In this document: positions 53,362 through 61,444 of the stretch, in pieces
How positions within the stretch are numbered: the first letter of the stretch is position 1
How the letters are laid out: each line of letters begins with the position of its first letter
NCBI GenBank assembly: GCA_963665735.1
Contig: OY762444.1
Span: forward strand, 1,860,001-1,924,000
Direction of reading: 5' to 3'
From: CATOSK01 sp963665735
GTDB taxonomy: Bacteria > Chloroflexota > Dehalococcoidia > Lucifugimonadales > UBA3495
DNA: 64,000 bases
The notes under the pieces: generated by a model
Told to the model about the DNA's origin: nothing
Seen by the model: only the letters and a program-made list of their open reading frames with translations
Database searches by the model: none
Program-made: the position numbers and the translations under genes

Positions 53362-53679
53362 TTTTCACTCCTCCCGCCTGGCTGTCCGGCAGGTGCGGGC
53401 GCACGGCGGTGCGCCCCTACGGTCAAGAGGTACGGGCGCAAGGCGGTGCGCCCCTACGCTCAAACGGGTGGGCCGGCGCGCCGGGTTCCGGCAACCTTCA
53501 TTTGACAGGTAAACCGGAAGTCCGTTCGTGGTGAGCTTGTCGAACCATGAACGGACGGCCCTTCGACAAGCTCAGGGCGAACGGGAAATGACCATCATTT
53601 CAAGGTTATTCGCCTACTAGTGGCTAGTGGGTAGAAGGCGGCGGAAACCAATCACTAACCATTGTCCACTAACCACCAA
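53362..53679. repeat. Intergenic palindromes, a truncated 63-bp element and a 67-bp element
   Basis: 53397-53422 and 53430-53457 hold variants of the GCGCACGGCGGTGCG palindrome. 53459-53488 is a 30-base fragment of the 63-bp coding element, outside any gene. 53519-53585 is the second copy of the element at 46634. Then degenerate words such as CACTAACCATTGTCC up to the HAD gene. No gene seen. Confidence 0.75.
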
Positions 53680-54021
53680 CTAAGCGTTCCAGAAGTTGGC
53701 TACGGCGGCGTCGGGGAGGAGGAACTCGAATCCGTTGCGCTCGGCGTACTGGCGGTCAATGTCGGTGTCGCCGATGTGGTAATAAACGGCGGCGGGAAAC
53801 TCGGCCTTAACCTGGTCAAGCTGGTGTTTCAGGACGGTGAACTGGACGGGGATTTGGTGTTCGCTCCAGATGCGCTGCTGGCTGCGAATCATGCGGTCGG
53901 AGCAGCTGCCGATGATGTAGCCGGAATCGCGGGCGGCGCGCACCATGTCCATGGTCACGCAGCCGGGGGGGTCGCCCACTTCCAGGGTGCCGTCAATGTC
54001 GAAACTTATCAGCTTGGCCAA
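53680..54021 (-). CDS. Small HAD-superfamily protein
   Basis: 113 residues with TTG start at 54021 and AAGGAG eight bases upstream. Motif I FDIDGTLE, motif II region GSCSDR, motif III Lys in VLKHQLD, motif IV HIGDTDID, all in order. It is shorter than most HAD phosphatases and has no cap domain, so it is a minimal Rossmann HAD core, possibly acting on a large substrate (protein or nucleic acid end) or with partner proteins. The substrate cannot be told. Confidence 0.75.
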   Translation of the reverse strand: MAKLISFDIDGTLEVGDPPGCVTMDMVRAARDSGYIIGSCSDRMIRSQQRIWSEHQIPVQFTVLKHQLDQVKAEFPAAVYYHIGDTDIDRQYAERNGFEFLLPDAAVANFWNA

Positions 54022-54091
54022 GTATGTTCTCCTTTTGGATTCCGGCTTTCGCGGGAATGGCGGTTTAAGGCGTGGGATTTCACCCCCAACC

Positions 54092-54133
54092 GTAGGGGCG
54101 GGCCTTTACATTGAAACGTCAGGCCGCCCCTAC
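54092..54133. repeat. Palindromic element upstream of thiolase 3' end
   Basis: GTAGGGGCGGGCCT and AGGCCGCCCCTAC arms around a 14-base loop. Related to the 1940-1968 palindrome, with the same GTAGGGGCGG outer arm. Confidence 0.65.
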
Positions 54134-54160
54134 CCCACGAGGGGGAAGGGATTTTTGGGT

Positions 54161-55477
54161 TTAACTGGGGTGTTTGGCGAGCATGAGCCAGCCGCCGCTG
54201 CTGGGAGTGCTGAAGGCGCACAGGGCGGTTTCGCAGCGGATTTGGATTTGGCGGGGGCCGGCGGTTCCGCGGAGCTGCTCGATGCTGTCGGTGTACATGG
54301 CGGTGCGGGTGCGCCCGTTGCCCAGGTTGCCGCCGCTGGAACTGAAGGGATGCGGGCCTTCGACCCGGATGTCGCCGGCGTAGAAGGCGAAGGCGTCGCC
54401 GCGCTGGACGCCGTGCCATTGGAAGCCTTCGAGGAAGAATTGGGTCATGGTGGCGTAGCCGTCGTAGGGGTTGAAGACGTCCACGTCCTGGGGGTGGAGG
54501 CCGGCGCCCTGGTACATTCGTTGGGCGGCTTGGTCGGTCCACTGTTCGATTTCGTCCAGGTCGGGCTGGGTGGTGCGCTGGCGGAAGTTGTGCTGGGAGT
54601 GGTTGAGGACGTAAACCGGGGGCTGTTTCAGGTCGCGGGCGCGCTCGGCGGTGGTGAAGAGGTAGGCGGCGGAGGCCTGCACCGGGCGGTCGCAGTCCCA
54701 GATGCGGAGGGGGTTGAGGATGTAGCGGGAGTTGACGTATTCGTCGACGGTAATCTGGTCAATGCCGTGGTTGGCGTTGAAGCCCCAGGGGGTCATCAGG
54801 CCGTTGCGGTGCTGGTTCATCACGAAGGGGGCCAGGTCGTCGTGGTGGCCGCCGTATTTCAAGCAATACTGGTTGTGGGGGAAGATGTTGATGAAGTCAT
54901 TGCCGCCGTGGTTGCCCCAGGGCACGGTCCACTGGCGGGGGCCGCGGGCGTAGTCGTCGGCGTTTTCGCCGCCGCGGCGGTAGCGGCCTTCCAGGTTGCC
55001 GGTGGGGTAGATGACGAGGCAGGTGTTGCAGCGTCCGTCGCCGACGGCCTGGGAGGCCCAGCCGACCATTTCGCCGATGGTGGGTACGTTGTCGGGGGCG
55101 TATTTGACGTTTTTGAGGCCCATGTTGTCGATGAGCCACTGGGCGTTGATGAGGGTGAGTCCCCATTCGGAGTCGTAGGGCGGGTCGAAGTAGGGCCGGG
55201 GGTCCCAACGGGAGGCGGAGCCGCCGCTGGCGCCGGCGATGTGGCTCTGGCAGACGAGGATGCCGTCAATCTGGTCGGGGGTGACGCCGGCGTCGTCCAT
55301 GGCCCGTTGGCAGGCCAGGATGGTGTAGGCGCCGAGGGATTGGTCCATGGAAACGCCGTCCCAACGGCGGTCAACGGGGGAGTGTCCCACGCCGGCGACG
55401 GCCACCTGGCCGCGATGTTCCCAGACGCCGAGGCCGTCCTTGTCGCGGCGCCACTGGTAGTTGTCGTTGGTTGTCAT
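54161..55477 (-). CDS. Thiolase superfamily protein (SCP2/acetyl-CoA acetyltransferase-like)
   Basis: 438 residues, AGGA before ATG 55477. N-terminal VAVAGVGHSPVDRR, ILACQRAMDDAGVTPDQIDGILV (thiolase fold), central DVDVFNPYDGYATMTQFFLEG, and a C-terminal GPHPFSSSGGNLGNGRT that matches the SGG loop of thiolases. The catalytic Cys-His-His set is not clear, as in many SCP2-type thiolases that act on CoA thioesters of branched or sterol-like acids. The next gene downstream of its start side is a DUF35 zinc ribbon, its usual partner. Confidence 0.8.
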   Translation of the reverse strand: MTTNDNYQWRRDKDGLGVWEHRGQVAVAGVGHSPVDRRWDGVSMDQSLGAYTILACQRAMDDAGVTPDQIDGILVCQSHIAGASGGSASRWDPRPYFDPPYDSEWGLTLINAQWLIDNMGLKNVKYAPDNVPTIGEMVGWASQAVGDGRCNTCLVIYPTGNLEGRYRRGGENADDYARGPRQWTVPWGNHGGNDFINIFPHNQYCLKYGGHHDDLAPFVMNQHRNGLMTPWGFNANHGIDQITVDEYVNSRYILNPLRIWDCDRPVQASAAYLFTTAERARDLKQPPVYVLNHSQHNFRQRTTQPDLDEIEQWTDQAAQRMYQGAGLHPQDVDVFNPYDGYATMTQFFLEGFQWHGVQRGDAFAFYAGDIRVEGPHPFSSSGGNLGNGRTRTAMYTDSIEQLRGTAGPRQIQIRCETALCAFSTPSSGGWLMLAKHPS

Positions 55478-55550
55478 GGTTAATCCTCGCTAGTTGTCGG
55501 TTGCCGGGCAGGTAGGGGCGCACGGCCGTGCGCCCCTACCGTTGGGCTGG

Positions 55551-55961
55551 CTATTGTATGACCCGCCATTCGTGGATTAGCTGGTCGGGGGCGACTTCCT
55601 CAAAGACCACCTCGACGGCGGCGCCCACCGGGACTTCATAAGGGGGAGTGCCGGGGAGGTTGGAGTAGAAGTTGACGGTGGTGTCCTGGTCCAGGGTAAT
55701 CAGGGCCAGGTTGTAGGGCTGGTCGGGCATCCGGCGGTTGAGGCGTCCGTCCTCGATGACGATATAGGTGGCGACGTGGCCCTTGCCCTCGACTTCCTGC
55801 CATACCAGGTTGTCCGGGGAGCCGCAGACCTGGCAGGCGGCCTGGGGCGGGTATTGGAGCTTGTCGCAGACGGTGCAGCGTTGCAGCACCAGCCGGCGCC
55901 GGTTGACGCCATCCCAGAAGGGCTGGCTCAAATCGTCGGCGACGGGGATGACCTTCGGCAT
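55551..55961 (-). CDS. Zn-ribbon/OB-fold DUF35 protein
   Basis: 136 residues, AGGAG before ATG 55961. Zinc ribbon C-x2-C ... C-x2-C (RCTVCDKLQYPPQAACQVCG), then an OB-fold (EVEGKGHVATYIVIEDGR, PYNLALITLDQD). Family knowledge: small accessory subunits of thiolases, recruiting CoA substrates. It precedes the thiolase gene with 73 bases between, same strand, so they are probably co-transcribed. A palindrome (55513-55539) sits between them. Confidence 0.85.
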   Translation of the reverse strand: MPKVIPVADDLSQPFWDGVNRRRLVLQRCTVCDKLQYPPQAACQVCGSPDNLVWQEVEGKGHVATYIVIEDGRLNRRMPDQPYNLALITLDQDTTVNFYSNLPGTPPYEVPVGAAVEVVFEEVAPDQLIHEWRVIQ

Positions 55962-56113
55962 GGTATAACTCCTGGTTGGGTGTCCGCGGGGGCGGTTTCA
56001 ACCGTGCTAGGATAGTGCAGGTTTCAACCGCCCGTCAAATGCGGTTTGGGCCGGGGGATTTGCTGGTACAATGTTAATGGGACGAAGGGGCGGTTTGGAG
56101 CGGAGCGCCGGGT

Positions 56114-56812
56114 ATGTGCGGACGGTTTGACCTGAACGAACATCAATTGAAGATAAACTTCGGCGTTGACCTGGGCGGGCTGTCCCTGCCGGATGACGGC
56201 CCTGCGGTCTTGCCGGCGTACAACATCGCGCCCACCAGCCGGGTGTTGACCATCCTGTCCGACGGGTACGGGAATCAGCCGCGGCTGATGCGGTGGGGGC
56301 TGGTGCCCCGGTGGTCGAAAGAGATTAACTCCCGGTACGCCATGATTAACGCCAGGGACGACCGGATATTGACCACCAAATCGTATGCCGGCCCGTTCAG
56401 GAACCAGCGCTGCCTGATTCCGGCCAGCGGGTTCTACGAATGGAAACGCGGCCCGAGACAAGCGCGGTGGCCGGTGCGGTTTACGCTGAAATCGGAGGAT
56501 ACCTTCGCCTTCGCGGGGATTTGGGAACGGGCGCGTCCCGGTGGGGAAGAGGTCTTGTCCTGCTCGATTATCACCACGGCGGCCAACCGGCTGGTAAGCA
56601 CGATTCACGACCGGATGCCGGTGATTCTGGCCCCGGAGGATTACCGGCGCTGGATGGACCCGCGCAACGAAAACGTGGAAGACCTGCTGGAACTGCTGCG
56701 GCCCTACGACGCCGGGTTGATGAAGGGCTACCCGGTTTCCAACGAGGTCAACGACGCCAGGAACCAGGGGCCGCATCTGGTAGAGGCGGCGGGGCCGGAA
56801 CTGATTTTCTAG
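56114..56812 (+). CDS. SRAP domain protein (YedK/HMCES-type)
   Basis: 232 residues. Cys2 (MCGRF) is the residue that forms a covalent link to abasic DNA; the conserved Asn-Ala-Arg (MINARDD), Glu in SGFYEWKR and His in TIHDRMP complete the SRAP active site. Family role: protects abasic sites in single-stranded DNA by DNA-protein crosslinking. Start at ATG 56114 fixed by the need for Cys2. Followed after 15 bases by the DsbA-like gene. Confidence 0.9.
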   Translation: MCGRFDLNEHQLKINFGVDLGGLSLPDDGPAVLPAYNIAPTSRVLTILSDGYGNQPRLMRWGLVPRWSKEINSRYAMINARDDRILTTKSYAGPFRNQRCLIPASGFYEWKRGPRQARWPVRFTLKSEDTFAFAGIWERARPGGEEVLSCSIITTAANRLVSTIHDRMPVILAPEDYRRWMDPRNENVEDLLELLRPYDAGLMKGYPVSNEVNDARNQGPHLVEAAGPELIF

Positions 56813-56827
56813 CCGAAGGAGCGATTT

Positions 56828-57427
56828 ATGACCACGCAAGAGCCGGTTAACGTCAAGGTCTGGTTTGACTACACTTGACCCTTCTGCTACGTGGGCCTGG
56901 TCAGGCTGGAACAGGTAGCGCGGGAAATTCCCATGACCATTGACCGGCGGCCTTTTTTGTTGCAGCCGGACAAGCCGCCGGAGGGAACGGAGCGGCCCAT
57001 GCGGGAGGGGGAGACGGCGACGGAGCTTTCCGCCGCGTGGCAGGAACGGGCCGGCGCGCTGGGCGTCACCATGCGCCGCCCATCATGGTCGCCCAACACC
57101 AAGCTGGTGCATGAGGCGACGCTTTTCGCCAAGGAACGGGGACGGGATGGGGAATTTCACCACCGGGCGGCCCGGGAATACTGGGAGTCGGGGGCCGACC
57201 TGGGCGATGCTGCGGTGGTGGAAAGACTGGCCCGGGACTGCGGGTTGGACGCATCCGAACTGCGGGCTGCGTTGGATTCGGGGCGGTTCCGGCAGCAGGT
57301 GGTTGACGAAGACCAGGCGGCGCGGGGATTGGGAATCGGCGGCACGCCCACCTACCAGGTCAACGGGGGCGAACCGACTTTCGGCGACTTGAGCGCCGAC
57401 GACCTGCGGGCGTTGATTGGGAAGTGA
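56828..57427 (+). CDS. DsbA/FrnE-family thioredoxin-fold protein, probable selenoprotein (in-frame TGA at the catalytic site)
   Basis: From ATG 56828 (AAGGAG seven bases upstream) the frame reads MTTQEPVNVKVWFDYT, then TGA (56876-56878), then PFCYVGLVRLEQ and so on to 57427. In FrnE-type DsbA proteins this place is F-D-Y-x-C-P-x-C-Y-x-G; here the first Cys codon is TGA, giving U-P-F-C if read as selenocysteine. The rest of the DsbA fold is intact (helical insert with LVHEATLFAKERG, then GIGGTPTYQVNG with the cis-Pro). A hairpin immediately downstream has a GGTC tip like the E. coli SECIS. Reading from GTG 56891 alone would lose the first strand and active site. Alternatives are a fresh nonsense mutation or sequencing error (TGC to TGA). 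Likely role: thiol-disulfide or related redox chemistry. Confidence 0.75.
56883..56915 (+). promoter_or_regulatory. Candidate bacterial SECIS element
   Basis: Upper stem GCCT (56895-56898) with AGGC (56903-56906) around the loop GGTC, 21-24 bases after TGA. Lower stem TCTG (56883-56886) with CAGG (56912-56915). In E. coli fdhF the GGUC of the SECIS loop lies 19-22 bases after UGA, so the placement is close. The region is also coding, as in all bacterial SECIS elements. Confidence 0.5.
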
Positions 57428-57586
57428 GGCGGGGGTTTACCCCCACCCCAACCCTCCCCCTAGTAAGGGGAGGGAGTATCTTTTGGCCTGGCCCTCTTTC
57501 GGTGGAGGGAGTGTCTTTTGGCCCGGTATTTTCCCAAGGCGGGATGGATTTAAGATTGACGGCAAATGCAAGGGAGGAAAAACAAC

Positions 57587-57886
57587 GTGATTAGGCAACT
57601 GCGTATCTACACCATCAACAAGGGACACCTGGACGATTTCGTACAGGGCTGGCTGGCCGGGGTTTACCCGCTGCACTTGGAACAGGGCTACAAGATTGAG
57701 CGGGCGGGAACGGTGCCGGAGCGGAACGAATTTGTCTGGGAAGTGTCCTACGACGGGCCGGAGGACTGGGACGCCAAGCAAGAGGCGTATTATAGTTCCC
57801 CGGAGCGGCTGGCCCTGGACCCGGACCCGGCGCAGTGGATTGCCAAGCGGGATGTCTGGTTCGTCAACTCCGTCCTGCCGGAGTAG
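57587..57886 (+). CDS. NIPSNAP family protein
   Basis: 99 residues from GTG 57587, with GGGAGGA eight bases upstream. Pattern of the dimeric alpha/beta barrel NIPSNAP family: IRQLRIYTINKGHLDDFVQGW, then VPERNEFVWEVSYDGPEDW, and a C-terminal YYSSPERLAL segment. Function of the family in bacteria is not settled. Preceded by a C-rich hairpin (57462-57484). Stands alone; followed by 1 kb of repeats. Confidence 0.75.
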   Translation: MIRQLRIYTINKGHLDDFVQGWLAGVYPLHLEQGYKIERAGTVPERNEFVWEVSYDGPEDWDAKQEAYYSSPERLALDPDPAQWIAKRDVWFVNSVLPE

Positions 57887-58956
57887 GGACGGCTTTCGCC
57901 GGAATGAGGTGGGGGGTGTGAATGGCGGCGCGGGCGGTTGCCGGCGCAGGCACGTCATACCGGCGTAGGCCACTTTTAATGTCGTGTCTTCCGCTACGCT
58001 ACGGACACAGGCCAGGAATCCTTGCCCACGGGTACGCTGTTCTATGCGTGGCTTTTCTGGATTCCGGCTCCTTCGGCTACGCTCAGGACAGGTTTCTTCG
58101 GAATGACGGTGGGGCAACCCTCATGTCGCCCGTAACTCCCATCATGTTACCCTGAACGAAGTGAAGGGTCTAAAATTCCTTCGTTAAAGCGGCGTTGGTT
58201 TCAGGCAAGGATTTGAGATTCTTCGCTTTACTCAGAATGACATGGAAGGGCCGGCGATTCCGCGTTTTGACTTGGATTTGGATTCCGGCTCCTTCGGCTA
58301 CGCTCAGGACAGGTTTCTTCGGAATGACGGTAAAGAGGTCTGGGAATGATGGCGGTGGGCGGTTGCCGGCGCAGGCACGTCATACCGGCGTAGGCCACTT
58401 TTAATGTCGTGTCCTCCGCTACGCTACGGACACAGACCAGGAATCCTTGCCCACGGGTACGCTGTTCTATGCGTGGCATTTCTGGATTCCGGCTTTCGCC
58501 GGAATGACGGTGGGGGCAACCCTCATATCGCCCGTAACTTCCATCATGTAACCCGGAACTCCCACCATGTTACCCTGAACGAAGTGAAGGGTCTAAAATT
58601 CCTTCGTTAAAGCGGCGTTGGTTTCAGGCAAGGATTTGAGATTCTTCGCTTTGCTCAGAATGACATGGGGGCGCTCAGAATGACATGGAAGGGCCGGCGA
58701 TTCCACGTTTTGGCTTGGACTTGGATTCCGGCTTTCGCCGGAATGACGGGTTCGGGCCGGGAATGATGGTGGGCGATTCCAGGCGCAAGCACGTCATACC
58801 GGCGAAGGCCACTTTTAATGTCGTGTCCTCCGCTCCGCTACGGACACAGGCCAGGAATCTTTGCCCCCAAGTGCGCTGTTCTGTGCGTGACATCTCTGGA
58901 TTCCGGCTTTCGCCGGAATGACGGTGGGGGGCGGGGATGATTTTTCGCATATCCCA
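57887..58956. repeat. 1-kb tandem macro-repeat of composite REP blocks
   Basis: Three successive blocks begin at 57934, 58359 and 58773 (425 and 414 bases, third partial), each opening with GCGGTTGCCGGCGCAGGCAC or a variant, then GTCATACCGGCG, a core with CCACTTTTAATGTCGTGTC, a REP end, the CACCCTGAACGAAGTGAAGGG element and its partner ending CTCAGAATGACATGG. No gene. Frames in it are repeat translations. Confidence 0.85.
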
Positions 58957-60351
58957 TCAGTGGGTGAAGGTTATCGCGGCCATTTCCTCGGCGGTTATGG
59001 TCAGGTTGGGGATTAACTGCCGGACGTTGCCGAGGTTTTCCAGGTCGTTGACCGCCTCTATCACCGCCTCGGCGCGCTGGGGGCCGAGGACGGGGTTGAA
59101 CAGATAGAGCGCCTTGGCGTTGACCGTCTCGGTGTCCATCGGGTTCTGCATGGTGCCGTAGGCGTGGGGGGTGAAGTGGGACAGGGTAGCGCCGTCGTTC
59201 AGGGTCACTTCCACCCGGCCGCTGCGGGGCGCCTCCGGGTCCATCAACGCCGGGTCCGGGATGAGCTGCACCCGCTCTTTAACCGCCAGCACTGCCGGGT
59301 CCGACATCCGTTGGTACGAGTGGGTGGACTCGAAAGTAACCTCCCCGTCCACCAGGGCCATTGCAATCATGTGCTGGCAATTAACGTCGGGCATGGCCCG
59401 GTCGTTGACGATTCCCGCCCCGTCCTCGGGCAGCCGGACTTCGATGCGGGCGACGTTTTCCGGTGTCAGCCGATGCCCTTGGTGAATGGCGAAAAAGGCG
59501 TCCAGGGCCGCCTGGATGGGATACCCCACCGGATAAGGCTTGATGGCGGTTTCGGTGATGCAATACCGACTACCCAGGTCGGCAATCATCAACGCCGGTT
59601 CCGGGCCGGGGGAGTGGGCGTTTAGGACGTTGTGCTGTCCTTCCAGGGCGTCGGCCACGCCGGAAAACCCGGCCTGCACCATCAGGGCGGCGGTGACGCC
59701 GTTGCGCGCGCCCATCCCCGAAAAGTCGAAGGCTTTTTCCACGTGCTCCAGGTCCCGGGGCCAACTCCAGACGCCGGAAACTTGCTGGGCGGCGTAGGAC
59801 AGCACGTAGCGCATCCCCGTTTCGTCCAGCCCGGCGATGGAGGCCGCCGCCGCCGCGCTGCCCATCGTGGAGCTGGTGCCTTCCGCGCTGCGGTGGTTGC
59901 CTCGCACCAGGTCAGGGCCAAGAGCCAGCAGGAACCGGCAGCAGACATCGTAGCCCAGGACGACGGCCCGCAGCAGTTCTTCCCCGCTGCTGCCCTCCCG
60001 CTCGGCCATTGCCAAAGCCGCCGGAACCACGGAACAACCGGGGTGAGACTTGGTGACCGGCTCGAAATCGTCGGTTTCGTCGGCGTGGCCGAACATCCCG
60101 TTGACCAGGGCGGCGTTGACGGCGTTGGTCTTGACGTTGGTGGTCAGTACCGAGGATTCGGGGATGCCGCCCTGCAATCCGGCGTACTTTATCGCCATTT
60201 CGCCGGCTTTCAACCGCCCGCCGGAAACGCAGGCCGCCAGCGAGTCCAGGATGCGGTGCCGGGCCGCCAGCGCAACGTCGGCCGGCAGGGGGCGTTGGCT
60301 TGCCCCGGCCATGTACCGGGCCAGGGTTGCGGTAATTCCGTTAGTCGTCAT
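58957..60351 (-). CDS. MmgE/PrpD family protein (third paralogue)
   Basis: 464 residues from ATG 60351; GAGG lies about 11 bases upstream, and frames opening further upstream lack family similarity. N-terminal ATLARYMAGASQRPLPADVALAARHRILDSLAACVSG, family loop GMFGHADETDDFEPVTKSHPG, then QAALDAFFAIHQGHRLTPENV and VEVTLNDGATL. The H-A-D-E-T-D-D loop is the closest of the three to the family consensus HDxDD. Directly downstream on the same strand of a ferredoxin-MBL gene (118 bases), so they may be co-transcribed. Confidence 0.85.
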   Translation of the reverse strand: MTTNGITATLARYMAGASQRPLPADVALAARHRILDSLAACVSGGRLKAGEMAIKYAGLQGGIPESSVLTTNVKTNAVNAALVNGMFGHADETDDFEPVTKSHPGCSVVPAALAMAEREGSSGEELLRAVVLGYDVCCRFLLALGPDLVRGNHRSAEGTSSTMGSAAAAASIAGLDETGMRYVLSYAAQQVSGVWSWPRDLEHVEKAFDFSGMGARNGVTAALMVQAGFSGVADALEGQHNVLNAHSPGPEPALMIADLGSRYCITETAIKPYPVGYPIQAALDAFFAIHQGHRLTPENVARIEVRLPEDGAGIVNDRAMPDVNCQHMIAMALVDGEVTFESTHSYQRMSDPAVLAVKERVQLIPDPALMDPEAPRSGRVEVTLNDGATLSHFTPHAYGTMQNPMDTETVNAKALYLFNPVLGPQRAEAVIEAVNDLENLGNVRQLIPNLTITAEEMAAITFTH

Positions 60352-60469
60352 TGGCAAATGACCTCGTAAAGATTGGGACAGGGTTAACGGTGGGCATCCC
60401 CTTATCCCGGCGCGGAGTTTCCCGAGGAGAAAGTGCAGAAAGCCGATGCCGCGGCCCAGCGCCGGGTCG

Positions 60470-61381
60470 TCAGTACCAGGCGTAGGCGGCGCCGGGCCGC
60501 CGGGCCCAACCGGTCTGGCCAATCTCCCGCATCGCCGGGCCGAGGGCGGACATCTGCCTGGCCCACTCGTCGCCGTCCACCCGGGACCACATACCGTGGC
60601 CGGCGAACACCCATTCCACTTTCAGCTTGGCGATTAGGTCCATGGTATCGGCCAATACCGGCCATGAGAAAAAAGTCTGTTCCGGGAAAACGTCGAACTC
60701 CCCCCGGCGATGGTTCCAGTGCAGCGTGTCGCCGGTGAACAGAAGGCGGTCATCAACGTAATACAGGACGTGGCCTTTGGTATGCCCCGGCGCAGGAATG
60801 GAGACCACCCCCGGCGATATAACCGCCACTTCTTCATCGCCGGTCACATCCGTCGCGTAGGGAGCGGCGTCGGCGTCGGCCTCGCCGATCCAGACCCGAG
60901 CGCCGTAGCGGTCGGCCCAACGGTCAGCGTCGGCTACATCGTCCCGGTGGCTCAGCAACACGTGGGCGATGCCACCCAGGGCGTCAACGCTCTCGGCGAG
61001 TACCCGGTTGAACCGCGGGGAGTCCACCATCAGGTTGCCTTCAGGCCGGGCGACCAGAAACGAATGGGCGGCAAAGGAGGAAAGTGCGTTATTGCCCAGG
61101 GCGAACACGCCGTCGGTCATGCGGTAGGGAAACACGCCGGCCGGTTCCCGGGGCTGGCTGCGGTTCCCGATGGACTTGGTGGGGCAGGCCGCAGCAGCCC
61201 GCCACATCGCGGCCTCCTCTGCCGCGCCGACGGGCTGCCGGGCGACGTAGGAACGTCCGGCGGCATCCATTTCAATCAGCCCGGGAGCCCAGTTGCGCGC
61301 TGCGTCGCACCGGATGCAACGAGTGTCCACGAACCAGAGGCCGGATTGGTTGGCGGGGTGGGACTGGTCGGCTCTCGGCAT
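60470..61381 (-). CDS. Fusion of ferredoxin-like domain and metallo-beta-lactamase-fold hydrolase
   Basis: 303 residues. N-terminal about 70 residues hold cysteines in FVDTRCIRCDAARNWAPGLI and AACPTKSIG, ferredoxin-like with fewer Cys than a standard 4Fe-4S cluster. The MBL core has VLLSHRDDVADADRWADRY (the H-x-x-D-x-x-D variant of HxHxDH), PGHTKGHVLYYVDDRLLFTGD and a final FAGHGMW. The fusion of the two is known in plants, algae and bacteria, with substrate uncertain. Start ATG 61381, with GGAGGCC just upstream. Same direction as the NHL gene upstream (63 bases between). Confidence 0.8.
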   Translation of the reverse strand: MPRADQSHPANQSGLWFVDTRCIRCDAARNWAPGLIEMDAAGRSYVARQPVGAAEEAAMWRAAAACPTKSIGNRSQPREPAGVFPYRMTDGVFALGNNALSSFAAHSFLVARPEGNLMVDSPRFNRVLAESVDALGGIAHVLLSHRDDVADADRWADRYGARVWIGEADADAAPYATDVTGDEEVAVISPGVVSIPAPGHTKGHVLYYVDDRLLFTGDTLHWNHRRGEFDVFPEQTFFSWPVLADTMDLIAKLKVEWVFAGHGMWSRVDGDEWARQMSALGPAMREIGQTGWARRPGAAYAWY

Positions 61382-61444
61382 GGCCTCCTCCGCGCAAACA
61401 GGACATTGCGGGCCATTATAGTAGAGTTTGGATTTCGCCGGGGG

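Noticed and set aside
56891..57427. DsbA-like gene starting at GTG 56891 without selenocysteine
   Set aside because: This start would drop the first strand and the whole active site, has no ribosome site, and leaves the conserved upstream residues unexplained. Kept as the alternative if TGA is a true stop.
57887..58956. Possible CRISPR array or hypothetical genes
   Set aside because: Period is about 420 bases and the repeated blocks are composite REP elements.
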